This document shows, in pieces, positions 30,911 through 38,376 of a stretch of 44,944 nt of DNA. Under the pieces are notes generated by a model. It was not told the origin of the DNA, ran no database searches, and worked only from the letters and a program-made list of their open reading frames with translations. Source of the stretch: Armatimonadota bacterium (GTDB lineage Bacteria > Armatimonadota > UBA10988); NCBI GenBank assembly GCA_016235455.1, contig JACRKZ010000135.1:1-44944 (forward strand), given 5' to 3'. Each line of letters opens with the position of its first letter. Position 1 is the stretch's first letter. Both the position numbers and the translations under genes were made by a program.

Positions 30911-31972
30911 CTACTCCTTGGCCGGCGCGGCCACCAGATCGTATCGCGCCAGCTCACCCTCGACCGGCGGCACCTCGGCCGTCAGCGCGCGATCCCCGAC
31001 GGCGTCGTCGAGCGCGCGCCAGACCAGCAGCGAGGAGCCCAGGCGCTGCGCTGCCCAGTGGCGCACCTCGTCGAACCCGCCGTCGGAGGCCACCGTCAGC
31101 ACCACTTGCAGGCCGTCCACCCGCCAATGACCAGTGCCCAGCACGCGCGTACCGCGCTCGATCGTCAAGCGGCCGTCGGCACCGAAGGTCAGCGCGTGGG
31201 CCAGACCCGACGTACCGATCATCTGGAAACGGCCGAGCAGCAGCGGCGCCGCGGGCGGCTCCAGGTCACGGCGCCAGATGGCCTGGTCGGACAGGCACGG
31301 CGGCATCTCAGCCAGGTCGCCCGTGGGCTCGGGTCGGTCGTCGGGCATGCGGCGCAGCAGCAGAGTCCAGGCCCGGTTGCTCAGCCGCAGGCGAGCCGCC
31401 AGCCGCCGCGTCAGTCCGTCGGCCACGAGTTCGATCACGCCGGCTCGCCAGGTCGCATGGCCGCGCGCGATCAGCCCGCCCGGGCCGGTGTAGGTGAAGA
31501 AGCCGTCGGCGCCGAGGTCGAGCCGATCGACGCGGCCCGGCGCGCTCTCCAGGCGCCAGCCACCGGCCAGATCGGCGGCGCCGCGCACGCTGATCTCCGG
31601 CGGGTCGGGCACCCAGCCGGGCCGGCGCCAGATAACCGCGGGCATGCCCACGCGCGGCGCCATACGCGCCAGGTCGCCACTCATGGCGGCCGCCGGATCG
31701 GCCGCGGGCGCGGCCAACTCCAACCCCTCGTCGAGCAGCCGGCAGCCCAGCAGGCGCTCCGCGCTACGTGCGCGCAGACGCAGGCTGCCGTCGCTCAGCG
31801 TCATCTCGCCCGCCGCCGCGCCGGCGTCGTCACGCCACACGAAGCGACCGCCGGCGATGAGCTCGAGGACCTCGCTGGTGCCGTCGGCCCGACGATAGCG
31901 CCAGACACCAGACACCGACGGCTCCGCGGTCAGGGCCGACAGCGCGAACAGCACGACCAGGGCGCATCTCAT
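30911..31972 (-). CDS. Secreted protein of three lipocalin-like repeats
   Basis: A 353-residue exported protein of unknown function. Its ATG overlaps the stop of the DUF4091 gene (ATGA), and its own last codons (AAG GAG) form the ribosome site of the next gene, so all three are coupled. After a signal peptide (MRCALVVLFALSALTA) come three repeats of about 105-115 residues. Each starts with a G-x-W or G-x-F strand and a [GA]-[GA]-D-G-x-[FL] turn: SGVWRYRRADGTSEVLELIAG, GGWRLESAPGRVDRLDLGADG and GRFQMIGTSGLAHALTFGADG. Repeats 1 and 2 both end with a W-R-R segment (AVIWRRPG and AIWRRDLE). The pattern resembles lipocalin-like or DUF-type stability modules. No catalytic motif is seen. Sitting between two glycosidase genes, it may bind their substrate or act as a chaperone. 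Confidence 0.82.
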   Translation of the reverse strand: MRCALVVLFALSALTAEPSVSGVWRYRRADGTSEVLELIAGGRFVWRDDAGAAAGEMTLSDGSLRLRARSAERLLGCRLLDEGLELAAPAADPAAAMSGDLARMAPRVGMPAVIWRRPGWVPDPPEISVRGAADLAGGWRLESAPGRVDRLDLGADGFFTYTGPGGLIARGHATWRAGVIELVADGLTRRLAARLRLSNRAWTLLLRRMPDDRPEPTGDLAEMPPCLSDQAIWRRDLEPPAAPLLLGRFQMIGTSGLAHALTFGADGRLTIERGTRVLGTGHWRVDGLQVVLTVASDGGFDEVRHWAAQRLGSSLLVWRALDDAVGDRALTAEVPPVEGELARYDLVAAPAKE

Positions 31973-34900
31973 GGCTGACCGATTCGCTCCAGCGCGCGCG
32001 CCACCTCCAGCCGCCGGGCCTCGATGGGCGCCGGGTCCCGCGTGAACGTCACGGCATCGGTGGTGATGGCCGCCGGCACCGTGAGCAGCGCCTCGTAGGG
32101 TGCCCGCTGCGCGGCCGGCAGCTTGGCCACGGCGCGCTTGAGCATGGCCAGGTACTCGTAGTCCTCGATGCCGTCGCGCAGCATCTCCCAGCGCTGGCTG
32201 TCCACCGGCCCGTCCAGCACCGTCGCGGCCGGGTTGGCGCCCGCCGCGAGCTCTGGCGGATAGACGAACCGGCCGTCGCCATTGCCCCAGGCCTGCTTGG
32301 TGCCGACCGCGGTGTCGTAGCCGCTGACCCAGCTCATGCAGTCCTCATACGGGTTCTGGCGCGTGGTGGGATAGGCGGACGGGCTGGTCCAGTAGGTGCT
32401 CTCCCAGACCAGGATGCCGCTGATGCGCCGCTGCCAGGTCTGCCACAGCCAGGTGCGCAGCTCCGTGCCGGGATGGTCGATGAACAACGTGCAGTAGGGC
32501 GCCTTGGGGCCGGTGCAGACATACCACCAGAACTGGTCGCCCGCCGCCATGCGCTGGTCGGCCGGCGCCTGCTTGAACTCGTTGCTGATCGGGCACCACA
32601 GGTTGGGCCCGCCCACCAACTCCGGCTCCACCTGCTCGGTCAACATGCGGCGGATGCCCGGCGCAGCCTGCTTCAGGCGCTTCATGCCGGCCATCACGAA
32701 CTCGTAGTCCTTGGGGTCCGGCTCGTCGAACCAGTAGGTATAGGTCTTGTCGAGCCAGCCCTTGGCCCGCAGATGGTCCTCGATGCCGCGCCAGTAGGCC
32801 GTGAACGCCGCCTCGAACTCCGGCGTGCCGGCGCGGAAACCCAGCAACTCGGGCTCCACACGGCTGAAGAACGTGCCGCCGCCCAGGCCCTGGACCGGCA
32901 CCGCCAGCCCCGTGAAGTGGTACTCGTCGAAAGCCTTGGCCAGCCCCTTGTCCCAGGCCGTGAAGTCGAACGTCGGCTTGAGATCCTCGGGCTTCATGCC
33001 GGCCTCGAAGTCGGCGGTCAGCAGCACCTTGCCGCCGGTCAACGCGGTGATGGCCAGATCGTCATACCAGGTGGTGCCCGTGGCCGCGCCCGTCTCGCTC
33101 CACAGCGTGGCCCACAACCCCACGGTGAACGCCTTGGCACCCTCGGGGAAGGTCGGAATGTCGCGCTCGAAGTGCTGCCAGGTGCCGTCACCAGTGAACG
33201 GCATGTCGTTGTTGCGGCCCGACATCCAGGCGTCGTTGGCGTCGCGATGCCCCAAGGTCACCAGCGCCTGCGCACCGGTGTCTTTGGTCTTGTACCAGAA
33301 CGACAGCTTCACGCCGCCCGCGGGGATGGCGATCGGCTGTTCGTAGTTGGCGGCGAACGTCTGGTTGGGGCTGGCGTCGACCACCTTGCGGCTGTACTGG
33401 CCACCATGCTTCTCGGCCGTGTCGCGTTCGCCGCCCTGCCACGAGCCGCCGCCCTTCCAGCTCACCTTCAGCCCGTCCAGCGGCGCGGGATTGTACGGCG
33501 AGATGTGGTGCTCGCTGTAGTTGCGCAGGTACTTGTCCAGCACCAGTCGCTGCTGCGCCGCGTCGGTCACCTTCTGGTAGTCAAAGGCATTCTGCGGCGA
33601 AAAGCCAAACGCCGTCTGGCAGGTCATGGTGTCGGGCAACGTGAAGCCGAACACCTCCACCTCCACCGGCACCGACGCCTGCCAGCCCTCGGCCGACAGC
33701 GCCACGGTGCCGCGGTAGACGCCCTTGGCCTGCGCGGCGGGCACTTTGACCCGCAACCAGAGCGGCTGGTTCGAGCCGCCTGGCAGATCCAGGCCAGCGC
33801 CCAACGGCGGCAGCGGATCGGGCCACATGCCCGGCGTGCCCGTGCCATCGGTCGGTTGCCGCACCTCCACGTAGCGCGCCCGCAGCACCTCCATGCGGTC
33901 CGCGGGCAGCGTGGCGCCGTTGGGGCCGCGCAGGACACCGGGCACCACCTTGAGGCCGCGCAGATCGCGCGTTGGCCGTATCACCAGTTGGGCGGCCTCG
34001 GCTTCGTTGCGCGCCGCGCGAATGGTCACCGCGCTGCCTTTGGCGGCAGGCAGCGGCCGGCCGCGGCTGACCTTCCAGCCGGAGCTGCACCACCACAGGC
34101 CGACCTGCTCGGTCGAGCCCGGGACCACCTCGCCATAGCCGCTGCGGTGCAACTCGGCCACGGACAGCGTGGTCTCCGCCTCGTAGCCGGCCGCGCTGCG
34201 CAGGCGCAACACCCAGGTCCCCGCGTCGGGCAGCTTGTAGGGCAGCGTCGCCCGCCGGCCGACAGCCAGCGCGGTGACCGGCGAGGTGTCGACCACGCGG
34301 CCGCGCTCGTCGCTCACTTCCGCCACCAGGCTGGCGCCCGCCGGGGCCTGCGCCACATCCACAGCCACGGCATTGCGCCCGCCGGGCAGACCCTCGCCGA
34401 GCGAGACCAGCTTGAGGTCCAGGCCCGGCGTCGTGCGCCGCACCGCGACGAACCGGGTCGCGCCGGACCAGTCCAGCGCTGGGCCGCTGACATTGGCGCG
34501 ATAGGTGTAGCCATGGACCTGCAACGAGCCGGGATCGCTGTTGGCGCCCACCTTCTGCTTGGCGCGCGCGGTCAGCCGCACCCACACCGCCTCGGTGGGC
34601 AAGAGGTCGGCCGGCACGTCGAACGACGCCGACTTGAGCGCGTCAAGCGTGCCCAGGTCGCGCCAGGTCTTGCCGTCGACACCCGCCTGCACCACCAACT
34701 CGCCGCCGGCGTACCAGCCGACGGTCACCTCGATCGTGGCCTTGGTCTGCAGCCGCTGCGGCAGTTGATGCCGGTAGACCACATCGCTGTCAGCACCAAA
34801 TGCCCAGCGGTTGGTGTTGTAGTAGCAGCGCTGATCGACCAGTGGCCGACTCTCGTTGCCCGACTCCCCGCCGTACGGCGCCGTGAACGAGTAAGCACTG

Positions 34901-35460
34901 CCTTGCAGTCGCTCGCCTTCGCCCAAGGCCAGCCCCGACTCGTGGGCCGCGTAGACCGGCTGGACCGGCGTCACCTCGACATTATCGAAGGCCAGCTGCC
35001 CATTGACCTGCCATTGGCCGAAGCGCAGCCACGACTCGTCGCGGCGCAGGTCGCGCGGCGTGCGGAACACCGACCCGTAGGTCTGCCAAGCCTCCGACAG
35101 CGTGCCACGATCGCAGTTGGCGAACACCGGTCCGCTGATGGCCGTGCCCCCCGAAGCGCCCAGACCGCGCCCCCGGAAGGCCACGCGGTAGACGCTGTTT
35201 GATTTCATCTCAAGCGGGTCAGATCGCCAGTAGTTACTGTCCTTGCCGTCGCCCTTCACCGTCACCGCGCGGCCGCCGCCATCGCCCGCTGTGTGACTGC
35301 CCTGACCGCCGGACAGGGCCCATCCGGCGGGCTGCGCGCCGCCCTGTTCAAAGCCACCGTTGGCCACCGCGACCGGCCGCGCCGACTCTTGGGCCCCCAC
35401 CCAGGCCGCCAGGCCGACCACCACCGCCAGCAACATCGCCACGCGCCGTCTTCGGTTCAT
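31969..35460 (-). CDS. DUF4091/GH123-like multidomain secreted protein
   Basis: A 1163-residue exported protein and the first gene of a three-gene operon. GGAG is 8 bases before the ATG; the signal peptide ends at about WVGA-Q24. Residues about 30-175 look like a CBM4/9-type jelly roll (VANGGFEQGGAQPAGWAL). Beta domains follow to about 460. From about 480 (GSAVTIRAARNEAEAAQLVIRP) the DUF4091/GH123 arrangement begins: beta domain, then a barrel with KAFDEYHFTGLAVP and YTYWFDEPDPKDY. The adjacent D912-E913 match the Asp-Glu catalytic pair of GH123. Barrel end motifs are LFIDHPGTELRTW, GILVWESTYW, and LRDGIEDYEYLAML, the DUF4091 signature. An extra jelly-roll domain (about 667-815) is inserted before the barrel. 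GH123 enzymes hydrolyse beta-GalNAc, but DUF4091 proteins are mostly uncharacterised. Confidence 0.88.
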   Translation of the reverse strand: MNRRRRVAMLLAVVVGLAAWVGAQESARPVAVANGGFEQGGAQPAGWALSGGQGSHTAGDGGGRAVTVKGDGKDSNYWRSDPLEMKSNSVYRVAFRGRGLGASGGTAISGPVFANCDRGTLSEAWQTYGSVFRTPRDLRRDESWLRFGQWQVNGQLAFDNVEVTPVQPVYAAHESGLALGEGERLQGSAYSFTAPYGGESGNESRPLVDQRCYYNTNRWAFGADSDVVYRHQLPQRLQTKATIEVTVGWYAGGELVVQAGVDGKTWRDLGTLDALKSASFDVPADLLPTEAVWVRLTARAKQKVGANSDPGSLQVHGYTYRANVSGPALDWSGATRFVAVRRTTPGLDLKLVSLGEGLPGGRNAVAVDVAQAPAGASLVAEVSDERGRVVDTSPVTALAVGRRATLPYKLPDAGTWVLRLRSAAGYEAETTLSVAELHRSGYGEVVPGSTEQVGLWWCSSGWKVSRGRPLPAAKGSAVTIRAARNEAEAAQLVIRPTRDLRGLKVVPGVLRGPNGATLPADRMEVLRARYVEVRQPTDGTGTPGMWPDPLPPLGAGLDLPGGSNQPLWLRVKVPAAQAKGVYRGTVALSAEGWQASVPVEVEVFGFTLPDTMTCQTAFGFSPQNAFDYQKVTDAAQQRLVLDKYLRNYSEHHISPYNPAPLDGLKVSWKGGGSWQGGERDTAEKHGGQYSRKVVDASPNQTFAANYEQPIAIPAGGVKLSFWYKTKDTGAQALVTLGHRDANDAWMSGRNNDMPFTGDGTWQHFERDIPTFPEGAKAFTVGLWATLWSETGAATGTTWYDDLAITALTGGKVLLTADFEAGMKPEDLKPTFDFTAWDKGLAKAFDEYHFTGLAVPVQGLGGGTFFSRVEPELLGFRAGTPEFEAAFTAYWRGIEDHLRAKGWLDKTYTYWFDEPDPKDYEFVMAGMKRLKQAAPGIRRMLTEQVEPELVGGPNLWCPISNEFKQAPADQRMAAGDQFWWYVCTGPKAPYCTLFIDHPGTELRTWLWQTWQRRISGILVWESTYWTSPSAYPTTRQNPYEDCMSWVSGYDTAVGTKQAWGNGDGRFVYPPELAAGANPAATVLDGPVDSQRWEMLRDGIEDYEYLAMLKRAVAKLPAAQRAPYEALLTVPAAITTDAVTFTRDPAPIEARRLEVARALERIGQP

Positions 35461-35623
35461 GCCAACCACTCCGATCACCCAAATGAGCCTATCAGACTCA
35501 CGTTGGCTGAAAACTACGGCGCACCTGCCCCGCGCCGAGGCAACAGATCGGCAACAAGATGGCTAGCGGGACGTAGCGGACGGCCCATTGAGACGGGAGC
35601 ACCATGAGGAAGCACTGGCGCCA

Positions 35624-35639
35624 TAGCCAGTCTTGGCTA
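35624..35639. promoter_or_regulatory. Dyad upstream of the sigma-54 promoter (possible enhancer site)
   Basis: TAGCCA and TGGCTA form a perfect 6-bp inverted repeat around GTCT. It is centred about 93 bases upstream of the -24 GG and about 117 bases upstream of the predicted start. That distance is typical for sites bound by sigma-54 enhancer-binding proteins. It could also be a small hairpin. Confidence 0.4.
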
Positions 35640-35722
35640 CACTGTGGTAAGAACAGCAGGGCGGTAAGCGGTTGAGCGGAAGTTTCGGGCCGGCGGCCAA
35701 AATAGTGAAAAAGGGCCATATC

Positions 35723-35738
35723 TGGCACGGCATTTGCA
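35723..35738 (+). promoter_or_regulatory. Sigma-54 (-24/-12) promoter
   Basis: TGGCACG (35723-35729), four bases, then TTGCA (35734-35738) matches the consensus TGGCACG-N4-TTGCW at every defined position, and the base before it is C (Y in the consensus). The -24 GG is 35724-35725 and the -12 GC is 35736-35737, placing the start near 35748. It reads directly into the exopolysaccharide sugar-transferase gene. An activator of the NtrC family is expected; none is encoded in this window. Confidence 0.82.
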
Positions 35739-35778
35739 CCGGAGAGCAGCGACCCCGCGGATGGGCTGGAACGAGCGG

Positions 35779-36549
35779 ATGAAGCGATACGACACCAGAG
35801 CCGAGCGAGTTGAGCAGAACACCGCATCAGCGGCGCATCTGCATGTGGTTGAGGCCCCATTGGCGGTGGTTCTGCCGCGCGTCGGTGCCTATGCCATGGT
35901 CAAGCGCATGGTCGACCTCGTGGCGTCCTCGATCGCACTGCTCGCCCTGTGGCCGCTGTTCGTCGCGGTGGCCGTGGCCATCCGGTTGGACACCAAGGGT
36001 CCGGTGCTCTTCCGTCAGGTGCGCGTCGGCCGCAACCGGCGCGTGGCCGCCAAGGCGCTGCGGCGCTTTGAGAATGTCGTGCAACTCGATGTGCGGCGCG
36101 AGGACTGGCATGGCGAGTTGTTCACCATGTTCAAGTTCCGCACCATGCGCTCGGATGCCGAAGCCTCGACCGGCGCGGTGTGGGCCCAGGAAGGCGACCC
36201 CCGCGTCACGCGCGTCGGGCGCTTCCTGCGCGACACCCGGCTCGACGAACTGCCCCAGCTCATCAACGTCCTGCGCGGCGAGATGAGCCTCATCGGCCCG
36301 CGGCCCGAGCGCCCCGAGTTCGTGCGGCAGTTCGTTCATCAGATCGCCGGCTATGACCTGCGGCATGTGGTTACCCCCGGCATCACCGGGCTGAGCCAGG
36401 TGCGCCAGGGCTACGATCGTTGCCTGGATGACGTGCGACGCAAACTGTGCCATGATCTGGAGTACATCCGCAGCCGTTCGCTGTGGATGGACCTGTCCGT
36501 GGCGCTGCGCACGCTTGGGGTGATGATCGGCCATGTCGGAGCCCGCTGA
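35779..36549 (+). CDS. Exopolysaccharide-initiating sugar transferase (monotopic phosphoglycosyl transferase)
   Basis: A protein of about 256 residues that transfers a sugar-1-phosphate from UDP-sugar to undecaprenyl phosphate, the first step of repeat-unit assembly. The start is uncertain: ATG 35779 leaves a leader of about 31 bases behind the sigma-54 start and has a weak GGAACGAG site; ATG 35761 would leave only about 13 bases. The single re-entrant membrane helix (MVDLVASSIALLALWPLFVAVAVAIRL split over about residues 44-70) is followed by KGPVLFRQVRVGRN, FTMFKFRTMR, the catalytic RLDELPQLINVLRGEMSLIGPRPE and TPGITGLSQVR. Only the catalytic domain is present, without the four-helix N-terminal part of WcaJ-type enzymes. 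An insert around AAKALRRFENVVQLDVR is longer than usual. The gene overlaps the CPBP protease gene by 17 bases. Confidence 0.9.
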   Translation: MKRYDTRAERVEQNTASAAHLHVVEAPLAVVLPRVGAYAMVKRMVDLVASSIALLALWPLFVAVAVAIRLDTKGPVLFRQVRVGRNRRVAAKALRRFENVVQLDVRREDWHGELFTMFKFRTMRSDAEASTGAVWAQEGDPRVTRVGRFLRDTRLDELPQLINVLRGEMSLIGPRPERPEFVRQFVHQIAGYDLRHVVTPGITGLSQVRQGYDRCLDDVRRKLCHDLEYIRSRSLWMDLSVALRTLGVMIGHVGAR

Positions 36550-37321
36550 ACAAAAGCCTCGCCAGACACCGCCCGCCGGTGGCCTGCGTCACTACTTCGC
36601 CGTCACCCGCGGTCCGTGGTATGGCTTCGTCTTCGCCCTACCCGTGCTCGTCGCGTACGAACTGCTGATCTGGGTGTTTGGCGGCCGCAATGTCGTCAAC
36701 GGCGCCGACGCGGTGATGAGCAGCCTGCTGGAACCGCTGACGGCGCTGCTCGGCGGCTCGCGCGAACACCTGCTGGCCGTGCTGCTGGCCGCGGGCGGAC
36801 TGGGCTGTTGGCTGAGCCATCGCCGGCGCTATGCGGGCCAGGATGGCGGCCGCTTGCGCCCCGGCTACTTCCTCGCCATGCTCGTCGAGAGCAGCCTCTA
36901 CGCGCTGTTCTTCGGCGTGGCGGTGAACCGCATCATGGCCGCGGTGCTGCCACAAGGACTGCTACAGATCGGTGGTGGTCAGGGCGGCGTGGTCTTCAAC
37001 CTGACCATGGCACTGGGCGCCGGCATCTACGAAGAGCTGTTCTTCCGTGTCGTCGTCATGGGCGGACTGGCCGTGCTCATCATCCGCACGGGCAAGGCCG
37101 CGCCCCTGGCCGGATGGCTTGTGGCGGCGCTGGTCAGCTCGTTCGTGTTCTCCGCGTTCCACTACGTGGGCAATCTGGGCGACACGTTCGAGATCCAGAG
37201 CTTCGTGTTCCGCTTCGTCGCCGGTCTGCTGCTGGCCTCGCTCTATGGCCTGCGCGGTTTTGGCGTCGCCGTGTGGACCCACGCGCTGTACGATGTCCTG
37301 GTCATGGTCCTCAAGGCCTGA
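36533..37321 (+). CDS. CPBP-family intramembrane metalloprotease
   Basis: A 262-residue membrane protein with about seven or eight hydrophobic segments. The CPBP (Abi/CAAX protease) motifs are present in order: GIYEELFFRVVVMG (the EExxxR motif), FVFSAFHYVGN (FxxxH) and VWTHALYDVLVM (terminal His). These residues bind the metal in Rce1-type enzymes. The ATG lies within the end of the sugar-transferase gene (17-base overlap), so the two are translated together from the sigma-54 promoter. A protease or scaffold role in processing or membrane insertion of exopolysaccharide or secreted components is possible. It is not an exosortase: the Cys/Arg/His triad of that family was not found. Confidence 0.88.
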   Translation: MSEPAEQKPRQTPPAGGLRHYFAVTRGPWYGFVFALPVLVAYELLIWVFGGRNVVNGADAVMSSLLEPLTALLGGSREHLLAVLLAAGGLGCWLSHRRRYAGQDGGRLRPGYFLAMLVESSLYALFFGVAVNRIMAAVLPQGLLQIGGGQGGVVFNLTMALGAGIYEELFFRVVVMGGLAVLIIRTGKAAPLAGWLVAALVSSFVFSAFHYVGNLGDTFEIQSFVFRFVAGLLLASLYGLRGFGVAVWTHALYDVLVMVLKA

Positions 37322-37343
37322 CGAGCGATCTCGGAGACACAGC

Positions 37344-38312
37344 GTGAGACGAACCATCCCCTGGTGTGCGGCACTGGTCTGCCTGCTCAGCGGTGCTCTC
37401 GGCGCGCAGCCGGTGGTCGACCCGGCCCAACCCGGCCTCGACGCCGACGCGACGGTCAGGCCGGGCTATGCCTTCATCACCGGCGACCTGGGCCTCAACC
37501 GCATCACCAAGTACGACGCGGCCGGCAAGCCCTACTGGTACTACACCCAGATCAGCCCGATCGACGTCTGGCCGATGCCGGATGGCACGGTGCTGGCGGC
37601 CTATCTGCCCTCGCCGTTGACCGCCGGCAAGGGCGGCGTGCGCCTGATCAACCCCGACCAGAGCACCGTGTTCGACTTCGCCTTCGACGACGAGATCATG
37701 TCCGTGCAGCCGCTGACCAACGGCCACTTCCTGCTGGCCGAATGCCATTTCGGGCGGATCACCGAGTTCGACCGTCAGGGCCAACGGATCAAGTCCTTCA
37801 ACGTCCTCACGCCACCGTCGGGCCACACCACCATGCGCCAGATCCGGCTGATGCCCGACGGCTCACTGGTGGCGGCCGAGTGCTACTCGCACAAGCTCCG
37901 CACCTACAGCCGCGACGGCAAGTTGTTGCGCGAGATCGACCAGGAGTACCCCTACTGCCCCTTCGTGCTGCCCAACGGCAACGTCCTGGTCGGCTGCTGG
38001 AACCATCCCAAGGCCAAGGTGGTCGAGTTCGATGCCAAAGGGCAGCTGATCTGGACGCTACTGCCCGCCGAGCTCCCGCCGGCCATGAATGTCACCCACA
38101 TCTCGGAGGCCATCCGCCTGGCCAGCGGCAACACGCTGGTTTCGGTCTGTTGCGGAGCCGGCGGCGCGGGCGTCGCGCGGGCCATGCTGTTCGAGGTCAC
38201 TCCCGAGAAGAAGGTGGTCTGGCAGATCACCGACCGCGTGAGCGCCACGCGCGTGTCCACGGTGAAGGTCATCGGGCCTGAGCATCTCAAGGCCGCGCCA
38301 CCGGGCGGGTAG
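37344..38312 (+). CDS. Secreted beta-propeller protein (NHL/PQQ-like)
   Basis: A 322-residue exported protein with a GTG start; GGAG lies 8 bases upstream and a signal peptide (RRTIPWCAALVCLLSGALGA) follows. The mature protein is built from repeats of the type DVWPMPDGTVLAAYL, SVQPLTNGHFLLAECH, QIRLMPDGSLVAAECYSHKLRTYSRDGKLL, PFVLPNGNVLVGCWN and AIRLASGNTLVSVCCG. Each has a [PL]-x-G-[NTHS]-x-L turn and a V-x-E-F-D or I-T-E-F-D strand. This is a six-bladed propeller like those of NHL or arylsulfotransferase-related proteins, but no catalytic His or Arg set is recognised. It lies 22 bases after the CPBP gene and could be transcribed with it. Confidence 0.78.
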   Translation: MRRTIPWCAALVCLLSGALGAQPVVDPAQPGLDADATVRPGYAFITGDLGLNRITKYDAAGKPYWYYTQISPIDVWPMPDGTVLAAYLPSPLTAGKGGVRLINPDQSTVFDFAFDDEIMSVQPLTNGHFLLAECHFGRITEFDRQGQRIKSFNVLTPPSGHTTMRQIRLMPDGSLVAAECYSHKLRTYSRDGKLLREIDQEYPYCPFVLPNGNVLVGCWNHPKAKVVEFDAKGQLIWTLLPAELPPAMNVTHISEAIRLASGNTLVSVCCGAGGAGVARAMLFEVTPEKKVVWQITDRVSATRVSTVKVIGPEHLKAAPPGG

Positions 38313-38325
38313 CCCCCAAAATGGG

Positions 38326-38356
38326 CGCGGGCCAGGCCACGGTGGCCCGGCCCGCG
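38326..38356. terminator. Bidirectional hairpin terminator
   Basis: CGCGGGCCAGGCCAC (38326-38340) pairs with GTGGCCCGGCCCGCG (38342-38356) apart from one A-C mismatch. The inner pairs must open to allow a loop (ACGGT). It lies in the 64-base gap between the convergent propeller and chemoreceptor genes and can serve both strands. Confidence 0.65.
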
Positions 38357-38376
38357 TGGTGTGGTCTGTCGAGAGT

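Larger units (their letters stand above)
35461..35778. other. 318-base regulatory gap with no supported gene
   Basis: This divergent gap is the most AT-rich non-coding part of the window. It contains a TAGCCA-GTCT-TGGCTA dyad (35624-35639), two GGTAAG direct repeats 17 bases apart from start to start (35646-35651 and 35663-35668), an A-rich stretch at 35699-35712, and a sigma-54 promoter at 35723-35738. A 23-codon frame at 35604-35675 has a ribosome-site-like GGGAG but no other support. No convincing promoter for the minus-strand DUF4091 gene was found. Confidence 0.6.

Noticed and set aside
32473..35202. 909-codon open frame antisense to the DUF4091 gene
   Set aside because: Same GC-skew artefact; low-complexity His/Arg/Gly translation. 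The minus-strand protein has clear domains.
35604..35675. 23-residue small ORF with GGGAG before its ATG
   Set aside because: No hydrophobic or conserved pattern, and it lies in the sigma-54 regulatory region with the dyad inside it. Evidence is too thin.
36533..37321. Exosortase-type protein-sorting enzyme
   Set aside because: The CPBP motifs EExxxR, FxxxH and a terminal His are present. The exosortase Cys/Arg/His triad was not found and no PEP-CTERM-like tails were seen in the window.
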